Of a DNA stretch of 64,000 bases, positions 55,078 through 63,753 are shown one piece after another. Source of the stretch: Flavobacterium sp. J27. GTDB taxonomy: Bacteria; Bacteroidota; Bacteroidia; Flavobacteriales; Flavobacteriaceae. Below the pieces are notes generated by a model. That model was not told where the DNA came from and did not search any database. It saw only the letters and a list, made by a program, of their open reading frames with translations. The translations under genes and the position numbers were made by a program. The stretch is from assembly GCF_004303025.1 (NCBI RefSeq), contig NZ_PJQW01000002.1, positions 1 through 64,000 on the forward strand, read 5' to 3'. Within the stretch, counting starts at the first letter, position 1. Each line of letters opens with the position of its first letter.

Positions 55078-55263
55078 TTACAGCTCAGCAATCCATTGTT
55101 TAATTTCATCTTTTGTTTTACCAACTTTCTTTTGGATTCGTCCATAAAGTTCGTCTTCTTTACCTTCTTCATAAAGTAGGTCATCGTCTGTTAAATCGGC
55201 ATATTTTTGTTTTAGTTTACCTTTAACTTCGTTCCAGTTACCTTTTAATTCTGTAGTGTTCAT
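55078..55263 (-). CDS. CsbD family stress protein
   Basis: A 61-residue hydrophilic protein. [29 protein letters not shown] is the CsbD signature (PF05532), a general-stress marker in many bacteria with unknown biochemical role. It lies 70 nt after the Dps gene and is probably co-transcribed from the Dps promoter. Confidence 0.95.
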   Translation of the reverse strand: MNTTELKGNWNEVKGKLKQKYADLTDDDLLYEEGKEDELYGRIQKKVGKTKDEIKQWIAEL

Positions 55264-55333
55264 AATGTTTGTATTTAAAAATTAATATTTGGTTTTTTTC
55301 AGTTTATTTATTTGTTTGCTAATTTGTTTATTC

Positions 55334-55813
55334 TTAGCTTAAATATTTTCTTAAAATCCAAGATTTTGATTCGTGTTCTTGTAATATAGCGGTTAAGAAA
55401 TCGGCTGTTCCTGCATCTTTAACATCTTCTGCATTTTCAATAAATTCTCTTAATTGGATGATGATTTTTTCATGGTCGTCTAATAATTCTTCCAGCATTT
55501 GATTTTGATTTACATATTTTGATTCTTCTTTCAAAATAGAATGTTCAATAAATTCTTTCATTGTACCAATGGTTTTACCACCCAGTTTGCTTATTCTTTC
55601 TGCTACTTCATCTATTGTTTTTTCTAATTTACTATATTGATTTTCAAAAAGTTTATGTAACTCCATAAAGCTATTTCCAGTTACATTCCAATGAAATTTT
55701 CTACTTTTTACATATAAAACCATTTCATTAGATAATACAATGGTTAAATCTTGTATGCTTTTTGATAAGTTTTTTTTCTCTAATCCAATTTTTGGCGCTA
55801 ACATTGTTTCCAT
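55334..55813 (-). CDS. dps: Dps family ferritin-like DNA-protection protein
   Basis: A 159-residue protein forming a 12-mer that oxidises and stores iron and protects DNA. The ferroxidase signature is visible: KSRKFHWNVTGNSFMELHKLFENQY and, further on, DEVAERISKLGGKTIGTM. It has its own promoter of the 21-bp direct-repeat class, the -7 box lying 32 nt before the ATG. It anchors the idea that the direct-repeat regulon is a stress regulon. Confidence 0.95.
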   Translation of the reverse strand: METMLAPKIGLEKKNLSKSIQDLTIVLSNEMVLYVKSRKFHWNVTGNSFMELHKLFENQYSKLEKTIDEVAERISKLGGKTIGTMKEFIEHSILKEESKYVNQNQMLEELLDDHEKIIIQLREFIENAEDVKDAGTADFLTAILQEHESKSWILRKYLS

Positions 55814-55844
55814 GATATTGTTTTTATTTGATTTTTTATTACTA

Positions 55845-55907
55845 CAAAGTTACTTTGCTTCTTATTGGTAGTGCTTATATGATTTTTGTGAATACTTATA
55901 TAATTTC
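55845..55907 (-). promoter_or_regulatory. 21-bp direct-repeat promoter (dps-csbD)
   Basis: Gene-sense order: distal AAATTATATAAG (plus 55895-55906), proximal AAATCATATAAG (55874-55885), -7 box TAACTTTG (55845-55852). The best match to the consensus; no -33 TTTG is seen where expected. Confidence 0.88.
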
Positions 55908-55944
55908 AAGTTTCACTTCTTTTTTCAATGAAGACGAAACGGAA

Positions 55945-56298
55945 CTATTTTTTTCTATTGGAATTTAAAAATCCTAAAGTACTAACTGCGTTAGAAAAAT
56001 AGGAATAGTTTATCTTTTCAAAAAGAAGCTCATTTTGAAGCTTAAAATGATAATGGAATTCAACATTTTTACTGTTTTTCAATGAAATAAAAGTTTGTTT
56101 TATATTTTGTAAAAATATACCTAGCGAAAAAGTGTGTTGGTGAAACCAATAGCTTTTACATTCAATTACAAATGAAAGTAAAAACATTTCAAAATAATTC
56201 ACTTGTTTAGCTTGTACCACTAAATCATTAGTACAAGTTGCCACCATCAAACAAAATGAATCGATAATTACCTTATTATATATTGCACTTGTTTTCAT
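55945..56298 (-). CDS. Orphan 117-aa protein of the stress regulon
   Basis: A 117-residue soluble protein rich in Phe, Asn and Lys, with an AIYNKVIIDSFCLMVATCTNDLVV start and an LNSNRKK end. No motif or family recognised. Composition alone would not have convinced me. However, a full 21-bp direct-repeat promoter lies upstream with its -7 box 22 nt before the ATG, the same distance as for mlaE, so I accept it as expressed. It is upstream of dps in the same orientation. Confidence 0.65.
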   Translation of the reverse strand: MKTSAIYNKVIIDSFCLMVATCTNDLVVQAKQVNYFEMFLLSFVIECKSYWFHQHTFSLGIFLQNIKQTFISLKNSKNVEFHYHFKLQNELLFEKINYSYFSNAVSTLGFLNSNRKK

Positions 56299-56319
56299 AA
56301 CTGTTACATTTTAATATTA

Positions 56320-56382
56320 CAAAGCTACACTAGACTAGAATAGCTTCGCTTATATAATTTCGACAGATATTTACACAATATT
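56320..56382 (-). promoter_or_regulatory. 21-bp direct-repeat promoter (orphan 117-aa gene)
   Basis: Gene-sense order: distal ATATTGTGTAAA (plus 56370-56381), proximal AAATTATATAAG (56349-56360), -7 box TAGCTTTG (56320-56327). Both spacings are conserved. Confidence 0.78.
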
Positions 56383-56404
56383 TATTTAAGTAATTTAAAC
56401 TTTG

Positions 56405-56412
56405 TAGATTTG
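56405..56412 (+). promoter_or_regulatory. Likely -7 box of pyrF
   Basis: TAGATTTG fits TAnnTTTG and overlaps the upstream ATG at 56410, so the true pyrF start is the ATG at 56434. Confidence 0.55.
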
Positions 56413-56433
56413 CACAACTACAAAATTATTGAC

Positions 56434-57249
56434 ATGACAACACCACAACTTGTGCATCAAATTAAAACCAAGAAATCCTTTTTATGTATTGGTCTTGATG
56501 TTGATGTAACCAAAATTCCTGCGTTTTTACTTGAAAAAGAAGATCCTATTTTTGAATTTAATAAAGCCATTATCGATGCTACACATGATTTATGTGTTTC
56601 CTACAAACCAAATACTGCGTTTTATGAAGCTTATGGAATAAAAGGATGGCAATCCTTGCAAAAAACCATACAATATCTCAATGATAACTATCCTGATATT
56701 TTTACGATAGCAGATGCAAAAAGAGGAGATATTGGTAATACTTCTTCCATGTATGCGAAAGCTTTTTTTGAAGATTTACAATTTGATAGTGTAACAGTAG
56801 CACCTTATATGGGGAAAGATTCTGTAGAACCGTTTTTAGCTTTCGAAGGAAAACATACTATTATGCTAGCACTAACTTCTAATGAAGGAGCATTCGATTT
56901 TCAAACCTTACAAACCAAGGATAAAGAATTGTACAAACAAGTATTGGAAACCTCCAAAAAATGGGAAAATGCTGACAATTTAATGTATGTGGTGGGTGCT
57001 ACAAAAGCAGAATATTTTACTGAAATCAGAAAAATTGTACCCGATAGTTTTCTTTTAGTTCCAGGTGTAGGCGCACAAGGCGGAAGTTTGTCTGAAGTGT
57101 GTAAATACGGGATGAATGAGAATATAGGGTTGTTAATTAATTCTTCCAGAGGTATTATTTATGCCTCTAATCAAGAGAACTTTGCTGAAAAAGCGAGAGC
57201 AGAAGCATTGAAATTGCAGAAGGAGATGGAAGAAATAATTACAAAGTAA
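56434..57249 (+). CDS. pyrF: Orotidine 5'-phosphate decarboxylase
   Basis: A decarboxylase of about 271 residues that makes UMP from OMP, the last step of pyrimidine synthesis. The active-site segment [20 protein letters not shown] carries the catalytic Lys/Asp cluster, and PGVGAQGG is the phosphate-binding loop. The pattern and length fit the type-2 family. Start chosen at 56434 (MTTPQLVHQ) because a promoter overlaps the earlier ATG. The receptor-like gene follows after 5 nt. Confidence 0.95.
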   Translation: MTTPQLVHQIKTKKSFLCIGLDVDVTKIPAFLLEKEDPIFEFNKAIIDATHDLCVSYKPNTAFYEAYGIKGWQSLQKTIQYLNDNYPDIFTIADAKRGDIGNTSSMYAKAFFEDLQFDSVTVAPYMGKDSVEPFLAFEGKHTIMLALTSNEGAFDFQTLQTKDKELYKQVLETSKKWENADNLMYVVGATKAEYFTEIRKIVPDSFLLVPGVGAQGGSLSEVCKYGMNENIGLLINSSRGIIYASNQENFAEKARAEALKLQKEMEEIITK

Positions 57250-57254
57250 AAAAA

Positions 57255-58055
57255 ATGAAAGAATTAATAGATCAAATGGGAACAAAACACCTATTTGAAA
57301 ATACACCCAAAAGAATTATTTCATTAGTGCCTTCGCAAACCGAATTATTATATGATTTAGGTTTGGAAGATTATTTGTTGGGTATAACTAAATTTTGCAT
57401 TCACCCTTTACATTTAAAAGCGACAAAAACAATTGTTGGTGGTACCAAAAAAATAAAAGGAGACAAAATTAAGGCTCTTAATCCAGATATAATTATTTGT
57501 AATAAAGAAGAAAATACCAAAGAAATAGTTGAAGAGTTAAGTACTATTTGTCCAGTTTGGGTAACCGATATTCTAACTATTGAAGATAATTTACAAATGA
57601 TTCACGATTTTGGGATTCTCTTTGATAAGCGCACCGAAGCTAGAAAATGGATAGATAAAACCCGTTTTGCTTGGCAGAATTTTAAAAAATATATCGTTGA
57701 TAAACCAGTTAAGAAAGCCGCTTATTTTATTTGGGCAAATCCTTACATGGTGGCAGGAAATAACACATTTATCAATGAATTATTGAATTTAAATCATTTT
57801 ACCAATATTTATGAAAATAAAGAAAGTCGCTATCCAGAAGTAGAACTCAAAAAAATTAGATTAGAAGGTGATCCAGATTATGTATTTTTATCTTCCGAAC
57901 CTTTCCCTTTTAAAGATGAACATGCTTTTGAAATTGGCAGGGCAACACATCATGCGAAAACGGTATTTGTTGATGGAGAAATGTTCTCTTGGTATGGAAG
58001 TCGATTGGTAAAGGCATTCGATTATTTTAAAATACTACACGAAAAAATAGCCTAA
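57255..58055 (+). CDS. BtuF-like periplasmic-binding-fold protein without signal peptide
   Basis: A 266-residue helical-backbone metal receptor: NTPKRIISLVPSQTELLYDLGLEDYLLGITKFCIHP, LNPDIIICNKEEN and the C-terminal FDYFKILHEK. It resembles cobalamin-binding BtuF. However, the sequence starts MKELIDQMGTKHLFE without any signal peptide or lipobox, and no closer upstream start supplies one, so the protein is probably cytoplasmic. A B12-dependent mutase is encoded nearby, which makes corrinoid handling plausible. No transporter genes accompany it. Confidence 0.82.
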   Translation: MKELIDQMGTKHLFENTPKRIISLVPSQTELLYDLGLEDYLLGITKFCIHPLHLKATKTIVGGTKKIKGDKIKALNPDIIICNKEENTKEIVEELSTICPVWVTDILTIEDNLQMIHDFGILFDKRTEARKWIDKTRFAWQNFKKYIVDKPVKKAAYFIWANPYMVAGNNTFINELLNLNHFTNIYENKESRYPEVELKKIRLEGDPDYVFLSSEPFPFKDEHAFEIGRATHHAKTVFVDGEMFSWYGSRLVKAFDYFKILHEKIA

Positions 58056-58074
58056 AAAATAAAATTAAAAGCAT

Positions 58075-58110
58075 AAAAAAACCACGTCTGAGAAAAACGT
58101 GGTATTTTTT
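58075..58110 (+). terminator. Terminator after the pyrF operon
   Basis: ACCACGT/ACGTGGT stem (58081-58103) preceded by A and followed by T runs. Confidence 0.9.
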
Positions 58111-58232
58111 TAACTAACCTTAACCAAACAAATATGAGATTTGTTACTTTTAACACTGCAAATATCCGACTATTTTTAGCTAAGGTGTGTTAACGATGTG
58201 TTATATATATGTTATTGAATATTAAAATTTGA

Positions 58233-58943
58233 TTACTTATTATCTTGTAACGCAAATACTTTTTTTAATAAATCTGATGTTCTTGAACTTAATTGCGTTC
58301 TAATATTCCCTTCTTCAACAGCAATCATTTTAAACACGCCTTCCATGGCTTTATTGGTAGTGTAGTCTGTTAAATCTGGATTTACTTTTGTTACAAAAGG
58401 AATATTATTGTATTTTGTAATAATATTTGTCCATACTTTATCAGCACCTACTTTTGTGAAAGAATTCTTAATAACAGGATTAAATTTACTATACAAAGCA
58501 TTTGAAGTGGTACTTTCTAAATAAGAAGTAGCAGCTCTGTTATCTCCCATTAAAATATTTTTGGCATCATTAAATGTCATTTGTTTTACAGCATCAACAA
58601 ATATTGGTGTTGCTTCTTTAACAGCATCTTCTGCCGCTCGGTTTAAAACCTTTAAACCTTCATCAGCTAATTTAGATAAACCTATATCTCTTAGTCCTTT
58701 ATCTACTTTTTGTAATTCTTCTGGTAGTAAAATTTTTACCAATTCGTTTTTGTAAAAACCATCAACCGCTGTTAATTTTGTTACTTGTTTATCAATTCCA
58801 TTGTCTAACGCTTCTTTTAAACCATTAGCAATATCTAACTGACTTAATCCACCAGGACCTTGGGGTAATTGATTAACTACTTGTTGTAATTCTGAACAAC
58901 TTAAACTAATAAATGCAAATAAGCAAAATACAATTTTTTTCAT
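58233..58943 (-). CDS. DUF4197 family lipoprotein
   Basis: I start at 58943 (MKKIVFCLFAFISLSCSELQ), which gives a lipobox. The longer frame from 58970 overlaps a -7 box (CAAAGATA at 58968-58975, TATCTTTG in the gene sense). The roughly 236-residue helical mature protein has GLSQLDIANGLKEALDNGI and FPVTKVNPDLTDYTTNKAMEGVF-like segments diagnostic of DUF4197. Function unknown. Confidence 0.9.
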   Translation of the reverse strand: MKKIVFCLFAFISLSCSELQQVVNQLPQGPGGLSQLDIANGLKEALDNGIDKQVTKLTAVDGFYKNELVKILLPEELQKVDKGLRDIGLSKLADEGLKVLNRAAEDAVKEATPIFVDAVKQMTFNDAKNILMGDNRAATSYLESTTSNALYSKFNPVIKNSFTKVGADKVWTNIITKYNNIPFVTKVNPDLTDYTTNKAMEGVFKMIAVEEGNIRTQLSSRTSDLLKKVFALQDNK

Positions 58944-59049
58944 GTGTACTATTTTAGGACTTTTCATCAAAGATAATGCCTTTTTTTTTAGCGTGAAATT
59001 CTACACTGAAATAACCGCAGAAATTTATTAAATTCGTAAATTGCAGCCT

Positions 59050-59057
59050 TAAATTTG
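59050..59057 (+). promoter_or_regulatory. Likely -7 box of icmF
   Basis: TAAATTTG fits TAnnTTTG, 14 nt before the ATG, implying a short leader. Confidence 0.45.
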
Positions 59058-59071
59058 ACATAAAATTACAA

Positions 59072-62000
59072 ATGGAACAACAACAACCTTATATTCCTGT
59101 AAATAAAGTAAGAATTGTTACTGCAGCTTCCCTTTTTGATGGGCACGATGCAGCGATTAATATTATGAGACGTATCATTCAGGCAACTGGATGTGAAGTG
59201 ATACATTTAGGTCATGATAGAAGTGTGGAAGAAGTGGTTAATACTGCTATTCAAGAAGATGCTAATGCTATCGCAATGACCTCTTATCAAGGTGGTCATA
59301 CCGAATATTTAAAATATATGTTTGATTTGCTAAGCGAAAAAGGAGCAAGTCATATTAAAATTTTTGCTGGTGGAGGAGGTGTTATTCTTCCTAGTGAAAT
59401 TGATGAATTGCACGAATACGGTATTGAAAAAATCTATTCTCCAGATGATGGACGTGCTATGGGTTTACAAGGGATGATTAACGATTTAGTAAAACGTTCT
59501 GATTTTCCAATAGGTAATGCATTAAATGGTGAAGCAGATCATTTAGCGAATAAAAACCCCCGTGAAATTGCGCGTGTAATTTCAGCTGCGGAAAATTTCC
59601 CAGAAATTGCAAAAGCGACTTTAGATAAAATACACCAAGAAAATGAAACATCAACCACACCTGTATTAGGAATTACTGGAACAGGCGGTGCTGGTAAATC
59701 GTCTTTAGTAGACGAATTAGTGCGTCGTTTTTTAATTGATTTCCCTGAAAAAACAATTGGTTTAATTTCGGTTGACCCATCCAAACGTAAGACGGGTGGA
59801 GCTTTATTGGGTGATAGAATTCGTATGAACGCTATCAATAATCCTAGAGTGTATATGCGTTCTTTGGCAACCCGTCAATCCAATTTAGCCTTGTCAAAAT
59901 ATGTAGCGGAAGCAATCCAAGTTTTAAAAGCAGCAAAATACGATTTAATTGTATTGGAAACTTCAGGTATCGGACAATCGGATACTGAAATTATGGACCA
60001 CTCTGATGTTTCATTGTATGTAATGACTCCAGAATTTGGTGCGGCTACACAATTGGAAAAAATCGATATGTTGGATTTCGCAGATTTGGTAGCACTAAAT
60101 AAATTCGACAAAAGAGGTGCTTTAGATGCTATTCGTGATGTAAAAAAACAATACCAACGCAATCATAACCTTTGGGATGCCAATCCTGATGATATGCCTG
60201 TTTTTGGAACCATTGCGTCTCAATTTAACGATCCTGGAATGAACTCGCTTTATAAAGCGATTATGGATAAAATTGTAGACAAAACAGGAATTGATTTACA
60301 CTCTACTTTTGAAATAACCAAAGAGATGAGTGAGAAAATCTTCGTCATTCCGCCACATAGAACACGTTATTTGTCTGAAATTGCAGAGAATAATCGTAAG
60401 TATGATGAGACAGTTTTAACACAGGTTGAAGTGGCTCAAAAATTATACGGAATTTTCAAAACGATTGAATCGGTAAATGGAAACTTCCCTCAAATTGATA
60501 AAGCAGGAATCGTTGAATCATCATTACAAATTAACGATTCAAACAAGGATTTCGTTTCGCTTTTAGTAAAAGAATTTGACCGAGTTAAAATGAATTTAGA
60601 TCCATACAATTGGGAAGTAATTCAAACTTGGGATGACAAAGTAAACCAATACAAAAATCCTATTTACTCGTTTAAAGTAAGGGATAAAGTAATTGAAATT
60701 AAAACACATAGTGAGTCGTTATCACATACACAAATTCCTAAAATAGCCTTACCAAAGTACCAAGCTTGGGGTGATATTTTAAGATGGAATTTACAAGAAA
60801 ATGTACCGGGAGAATTTCCATTTGCATCTGGATTGTATCCTTTTAAGCGTGAAGGAGAGGATCCAACGCGTATGTTTGCAGGTGAAGGAGGACCAGAACG
60901 TACCAACCGTCGTTTCCATTATGTAAGTTTGGGTATGCCAGCAAAACGTTTGTCAACCGCTTTTGACTCGGTAACACTTTACGGAAATGATCCCGATCAC
61001 AGACCCGATATTTATGGGAAAATTGGGAATGCAGGAGTTTCAATTTGTTGTTTGGATGATGCTAAAAAATTATATTCTGGTTTTGATTTAAGTCACCCAG
61101 CGACTTCAGTTTCGATGACTATCAATGGACCAGCTCCTATGTTGTTAGGTTTTTTTATGAATGCTGCAATTGATCAAAATTGTGAGAAGTATATTAAAGA
61201 AAATGGTTTAGAAGCAGAAGTTGAAGCAAAAATTAAAGCGATTTATAAAACTAAAGGTTTAGAAAGACCAACTTATAACGGGGCTTTGCCTGAAGGGAAT
61301 GATGGTTTAGGATTAATGCTTCTTGGTGTAACTGGAGATCAGGTTTTACCTGCGGATGTTTACTTAGACATTAAAATTAAAACCTTAGCGCAAGTGCGTG
61401 GAACGGTTCAAGCCGATATTTTAAAAGAAGACCAAGCGCAAAACACTTGTATTTTCTCTACGGAGTTTGCGTTGCGTTTAATGGGTGACGTTCAGGAATA
61501 TTTCATTCAAAACAATGTGCGTAACTTCTATTCGGTTTCGATTTCAGGTTACCATATTGCAGAAGCTGGTGCAAATCCAATCACGCAATTGGCATTTACT
61601 TTAGCCAATGGATTCACGTATGTGGAGTACTATTTGAGTAGAGGTATGGATATTAATGCCTTTGGACCAAACTTATCGTTCTTCTTTTCTAATGGAATTG
61701 ATCCAGAATATGCGGTTATTGGTCGTGTAGCACGTAAAATTTGGGCAAAAGCCTTAAAATTAAAATACGGTGCCAATGAAAGAGCTCAAATGTTGAAATA
61801 TCATATTCAAACCTCGGGTCGTTCATTACACGCTCAAGAAATTGATTTCAATGATATTCGTACAACGTTACAAGCGTTATATGCCATTTACGATAATTGT
61901 AATTCGTTGCATACCAATGCGTATGATGAAGCGATTACAACACCTACAGAAGAATCAGTACGTAGAGCAATGGCAATTCAGTTGATTATCAATAAAGAGT

Positions 62001-62497
62001 TAGGGTTGGCGAAAAACGAAAACCCAATCCAAGGTTCGTTCATTATTGAGGAATTAACCGATTTGGTAGAAGAAGCCGTTTTAGCTGAATTTGATAGAAT
62101 TACCGAAAGAGGAGGCGTTTTGGGTGCTATGGAAACCATGTACCAAAGAAGTAAAATTCAAGAAGAATCGTTGTATTACGAAACCTTGAAACATACAGGT
62201 GAATTCCCAATCATTGGTGTGAATACGTTCTTAAGTTCGAAAGGTTCACCAACGGTTATTCCTGCGGAAGTAATTCGTGCAACGGAAGAAGAAAAGCAAT
62301 TCCAAATTAAAACCTTAGAAAACTTACATGAGGCTCATGAAGATAAAGTAAAAGAGCAAATAGCGTTATTACAAGAAGCAGCCATTAAGAATCAGAATAT
62401 TTTTGAAATATTAATGAATGCTACTAAATATTGTTCGTTAGGGCAAATTACTTCTGGTTTATTTGAAGTAGGAGGTCAGTACAGACGAAATATGTAA
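59072..62497 (+). CDS. icmF: Fused isobutyryl-CoA mutase (B12-dependent, IcmF-type)
   Basis: A 1141-residue fusion. An N-terminal cobalamin-binding domain carries DGHD at residues 23-26, His25 the likely lower ligand. A MeaB-type G-protein chaperone has GTGGAGKSS around 203-211. The acyl-CoA mutase domain makes up the C-terminal half. By eye, the succinyl-binding Tyr and Arg of methylmalonyl-CoA mutase correspond here to Phe591 (LYPFKRE) and Gln790 (AQNTCIF), the isobutyryl-CoA mutase pattern. It interconverts isobutyryl- and butyryl-CoA with adenosylcobalamin. Auto-annotation as methylmalonyl-CoA mutase is likely wrong. Confidence 0.9.
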   Translation: MEQQQPYIPVNKVRIVTAASLFDGHDAAINIMRRIIQATGCEVIHLGHDRSVEEVVNTAIQEDANAIAMTSYQGGHTEYLKYMFDLLSEKGASHIKIFAGGGGVILPSEIDELHEYGIEKIYSPDDGRAMGLQGMINDLVKRSDFPIGNALNGEADHLANKNPREIARVISAAENFPEIAKATLDKIHQENETSTTPVLGITGTGGAGKSSLVDELVRRFLIDFPEKTIGLISVDPSKRKTGGALLGDRIRMNAINNPRVYMRSLATRQSNLALSKYVAEAIQVLKAAKYDLIVLETSGIGQSDTEIMDHSDVSLYVMTPEFGAATQLEKIDMLDFADLVALNKFDKRGALDAIRDVKKQYQRNHNLWDANPDDMPVFGTIASQFNDPGMNSLYKAIMDKIVDKTGIDLHSTFEITKEMSEKIFVIPPHRTRYLSEIAENNRKYDETVLTQVEVAQKLYGIFKTIESVNGNFPQIDKAGIVESSLQINDSNKDFVSLLVKEFDRVKMNLDPYNWEVIQTWDDKVNQYKNPIYSFKVRDKVIEIKTHSESLSHTQIPKIALPKYQAWGDILRWNLQENVPGEFPFASGLYPFKREGEDPTRMFAGEGGPERTNRRFHYVSLGMPAKRLSTAFDSVTLYGNDPDHRPDIYGKIGNAGVSICCLDDAKKLYSGFDLSHPATSVSMTINGPAPMLLGFFMNAAIDQNCEKYIKENGLEAEVEAKIKAIYKTKGLERPTYNGALPEGNDGLGLMLLGVTGDQVLPADVYLDIKIKTLAQVRGTVQADILKEDQAQNTCIFSTEFALRLMGDVQEYFIQNNVRNFYSVSISGYHIAEAGANPITQLAFTLANGFTYVEYYLSRGMDINAFGPNLSFFFSNGIDPEYAVIGRVARKIWAKALKLKYGANERAQMLKYHIQTSGRSLHAQEIDFNDIRTTLQALYAIYDNCNSLHTNAYDEAITTPTEESVRRAMAIQLIINKELGLAKNENPIQGSFIIEELTDLVEEAVLAEFDRITERGGVLGAMETMYQRSKIQEESLYYETLKHTGEFPIIGVNTFLSSKGSPTVIPAEVIRATEEEKQFQIKTLENLHEAHEDKVKEQIALLQEAAIKNQNIFEILMNATKYCSLGQITSGLFEVGGQYRRNM

Positions 62498-62545
62498 GAA
62501 GGATGCATCTGAAACAAGGCGGAAGCCGAAGTTGAAGAATTGCAT

Positions 62546-62645
62546 ATCGCTTATGCTGAGCTTGTCGAAGCATCTCAGAGAGCCGAAATCTTTGAAAAAG
62601 ATTTGGTACGAATCGTTTATACCGAGCTTGAGGAAGTGTTTCAGA
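62546..62645. repeat. Pair of REP-like dispersed elements
   Basis: Two 34-bp copies, 62546-62579 and 62612-62645, 66 bp apart, sharing about 26 of 34 bases around GAGCTTG. The core GCTTGTCGAAGC resembles palindromic intergenic elements seen in many bacterial genomes. Higher GC than the surroundings. Lies just after icmF. Confidence 0.6.
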
Positions 62646-62667
62646 CTAAAAATTAAATAGTATAAAT

Positions 62668-62698
62668 TAAAAACCTTTCAGAAATGAAAGGTTTTTTT
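62668..62698 (+). terminator. icmF terminator
   Basis: AAACCTTTCA/TGAAAGGTTT stem with a run of T. Lies beyond the REP-like pair, so the icmF mRNA carries that pair in its 3' region. Confidence 0.9.
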
Positions 62699-62709
62699 AT
62701 TTAATAAGA

Positions 62710-62940
62710 GCAGAAACCTATTAATTACAACCCCAAAGCTATTATTTATAACCTAAAAGGTAGTAGCAATAACCAAAAAGGTTCTAATTATAACCTTAAA
62801 GCTCTTATTTATAAGCTAAAAGCTATTAATTTTAACCTCAGAGCTTATATTTATAACCAAAGAGGTTCAAATTATAACCTCAAAGCTAGTATTATGAAGC
62901 TAAAAGGTATTCGCGATAAGCTATTTGGTTTTAAATGAAT
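62710..62940. repeat. Degenerate 21-bp minisatellite, 11 units
   Basis: Eleven consecutive 21-bp units without a gap, e.g. CCTTAAAGCTCTTATTTATAA. Unit consensus is SCnnAAAGSTnnTAnTTATAA. The S/AAAG and TTATAA parts are strongly held and the middle varies. One plus-strand frame is open for 76 codons (heptapeptide NLKGSNY-like) but has no start codon except near its end. Together with the REP pair and two terminators this fills the 523-bp gap between icmF and the DJ-1/PfpI gene. Confidence 0.85.
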
Positions 62941-62954
62941 AGTATCTCAAATAA

Positions 62955-62985
62955 AAAAGACTTTCTAATTAGAAAGTCTTTTTGT
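62955..62985. terminator. Bidirectional terminator
   Basis: AAAGACTTTCT/AGAAAGTCTTT hairpin with A and T tracts on both sides; serves the DJ-1/PfpI gene. Confidence 0.88.
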
Positions 62986-63020
62986 TTCCTACTTATAAAA
63001 GTAGTCAAATTAAAGAAACA

Positions 63021-63566
63021 TTATCGTACAGGATCGTGTTTACCTTCTTTAATTTCTTCAATCATTTTTTTGTTGAAAGCAGGTAAATCATCTGGTTTTC
63101 TACTAGTTACGAGTCCTTTATCGACTACAACTTCTTTATCGTACCATTCGGCTCCTGCATTGATTAAATCTTGTTTTATAGAAGGATAGGAAGTCATTTT
63201 TCGACCAGCTACCACCTGTGCACTAATTAAAGTTTGTGGTCCGTGACAAATAGCAGCTACGGGTTTCCCTTTTTCAAAAAAATGTTGTACAAATTGTACG
63301 GCAGCGGTATTGGTTCGCAACTGATCAGGATTAATTACACCTCCAGGTAAAACTAAGGCATCATAATCGCTATGATGGGCTTCTCGTAGTGTTTTATCTA
63401 CAGGATGTAGTTTTCCCCATTCTGTTGAAGCCCAAGCTTTAATACTTCCCGATTCTGGACTTACAATTTCTGTTTTCCAACCTTCTTTTTCTAATGCTTT
63501 TCTAGGAGATGTTAATTCAATTTCTTCAAAACCATTGGTAGCCAAAATGGCTATTTTCTTTTTCAT
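63021..63566 (-). CDS. DJ-1/PfpI (YhbO-like) stress protein
   Basis: A 181-residue class-I glutamine-amidotransferase-fold protein. The nucleophile Cys is in AAICHGPQTL (near residue 104), and the GFEEIELTSPRKALEKEGW start and LPGGVINPDQL segment are typical of the PfpI/YhbO subgroup. That subgroup is linked to stress resistance, possibly deglycation or proteolysis. It has a promoter of the 21-bp direct-repeat class. Confidence 0.93.
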   Translation of the reverse strand: MKKKIAILATNGFEEIELTSPRKALEKEGWKTEIVSPESGSIKAWASTEWGKLHPVDKTLREAHHSDYDALVLPGGVINPDQLRTNTAAVQFVQHFFEKGKPVAAICHGPQTLISAQVVAGRKMTSYPSIKQDLINAGAEWYDKEVVVDKGLVTSRKPDDLPAFNKKMIEEIKEGKHDPVR

Positions 63567-63606
63567 AATTTCAATTTTTATAGGTTTACTACTTAATTTG
63601 TTATCG

Positions 63607-63669
63607 TAAAAGTACAGCCCAATGGCTCCTCTTATGTTACATTATTTCACGAGAGTGTTATGAAATATT
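63607..63669 (-). promoter_or_regulatory. 21-bp direct-repeat promoter (DJ-1/PfpI gene)
   Basis: Gene-sense order: distal ATATTTCATAAC (plus 63657-63668), proximal AAATAATGTAAC (63636-63647), -7 box TACTTTTA (63607-63614). Both spacings conserved; the distal site is weak. Confidence 0.7.
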
Positions 63670-63697
63670 CAGAGACATCATGCCTTGATAGTATAAA

Positions 63698-63730
63698 AAA
63701 GAAAGACCTTCTGAAAAGAAGGTCTTTTGG
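63698..63730 (-). terminator. Terminator of the T9SS cargo gene
   Basis: AAAGACCTTCT/AGAAGGTCTTT stem, with T run in the minus sense. Confidence 0.88.
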
Positions 63731-63753
63731 AATCAACAATAACACATTTATAA

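Noticed and set aside
62507..62656. Protein-like frame after icmF (…AYAELVEASQRAE…)
   Set aside because: No start codon; the sequence is the translation of a REP-like element.
62708..62938. Open frame of 76 codons through the 21-bp repeats, heptapeptide-like
   Set aside because: No start codon except 14 codons before the end, no ribosome-binding context, and the frame follows trivially from a 21-bp period.
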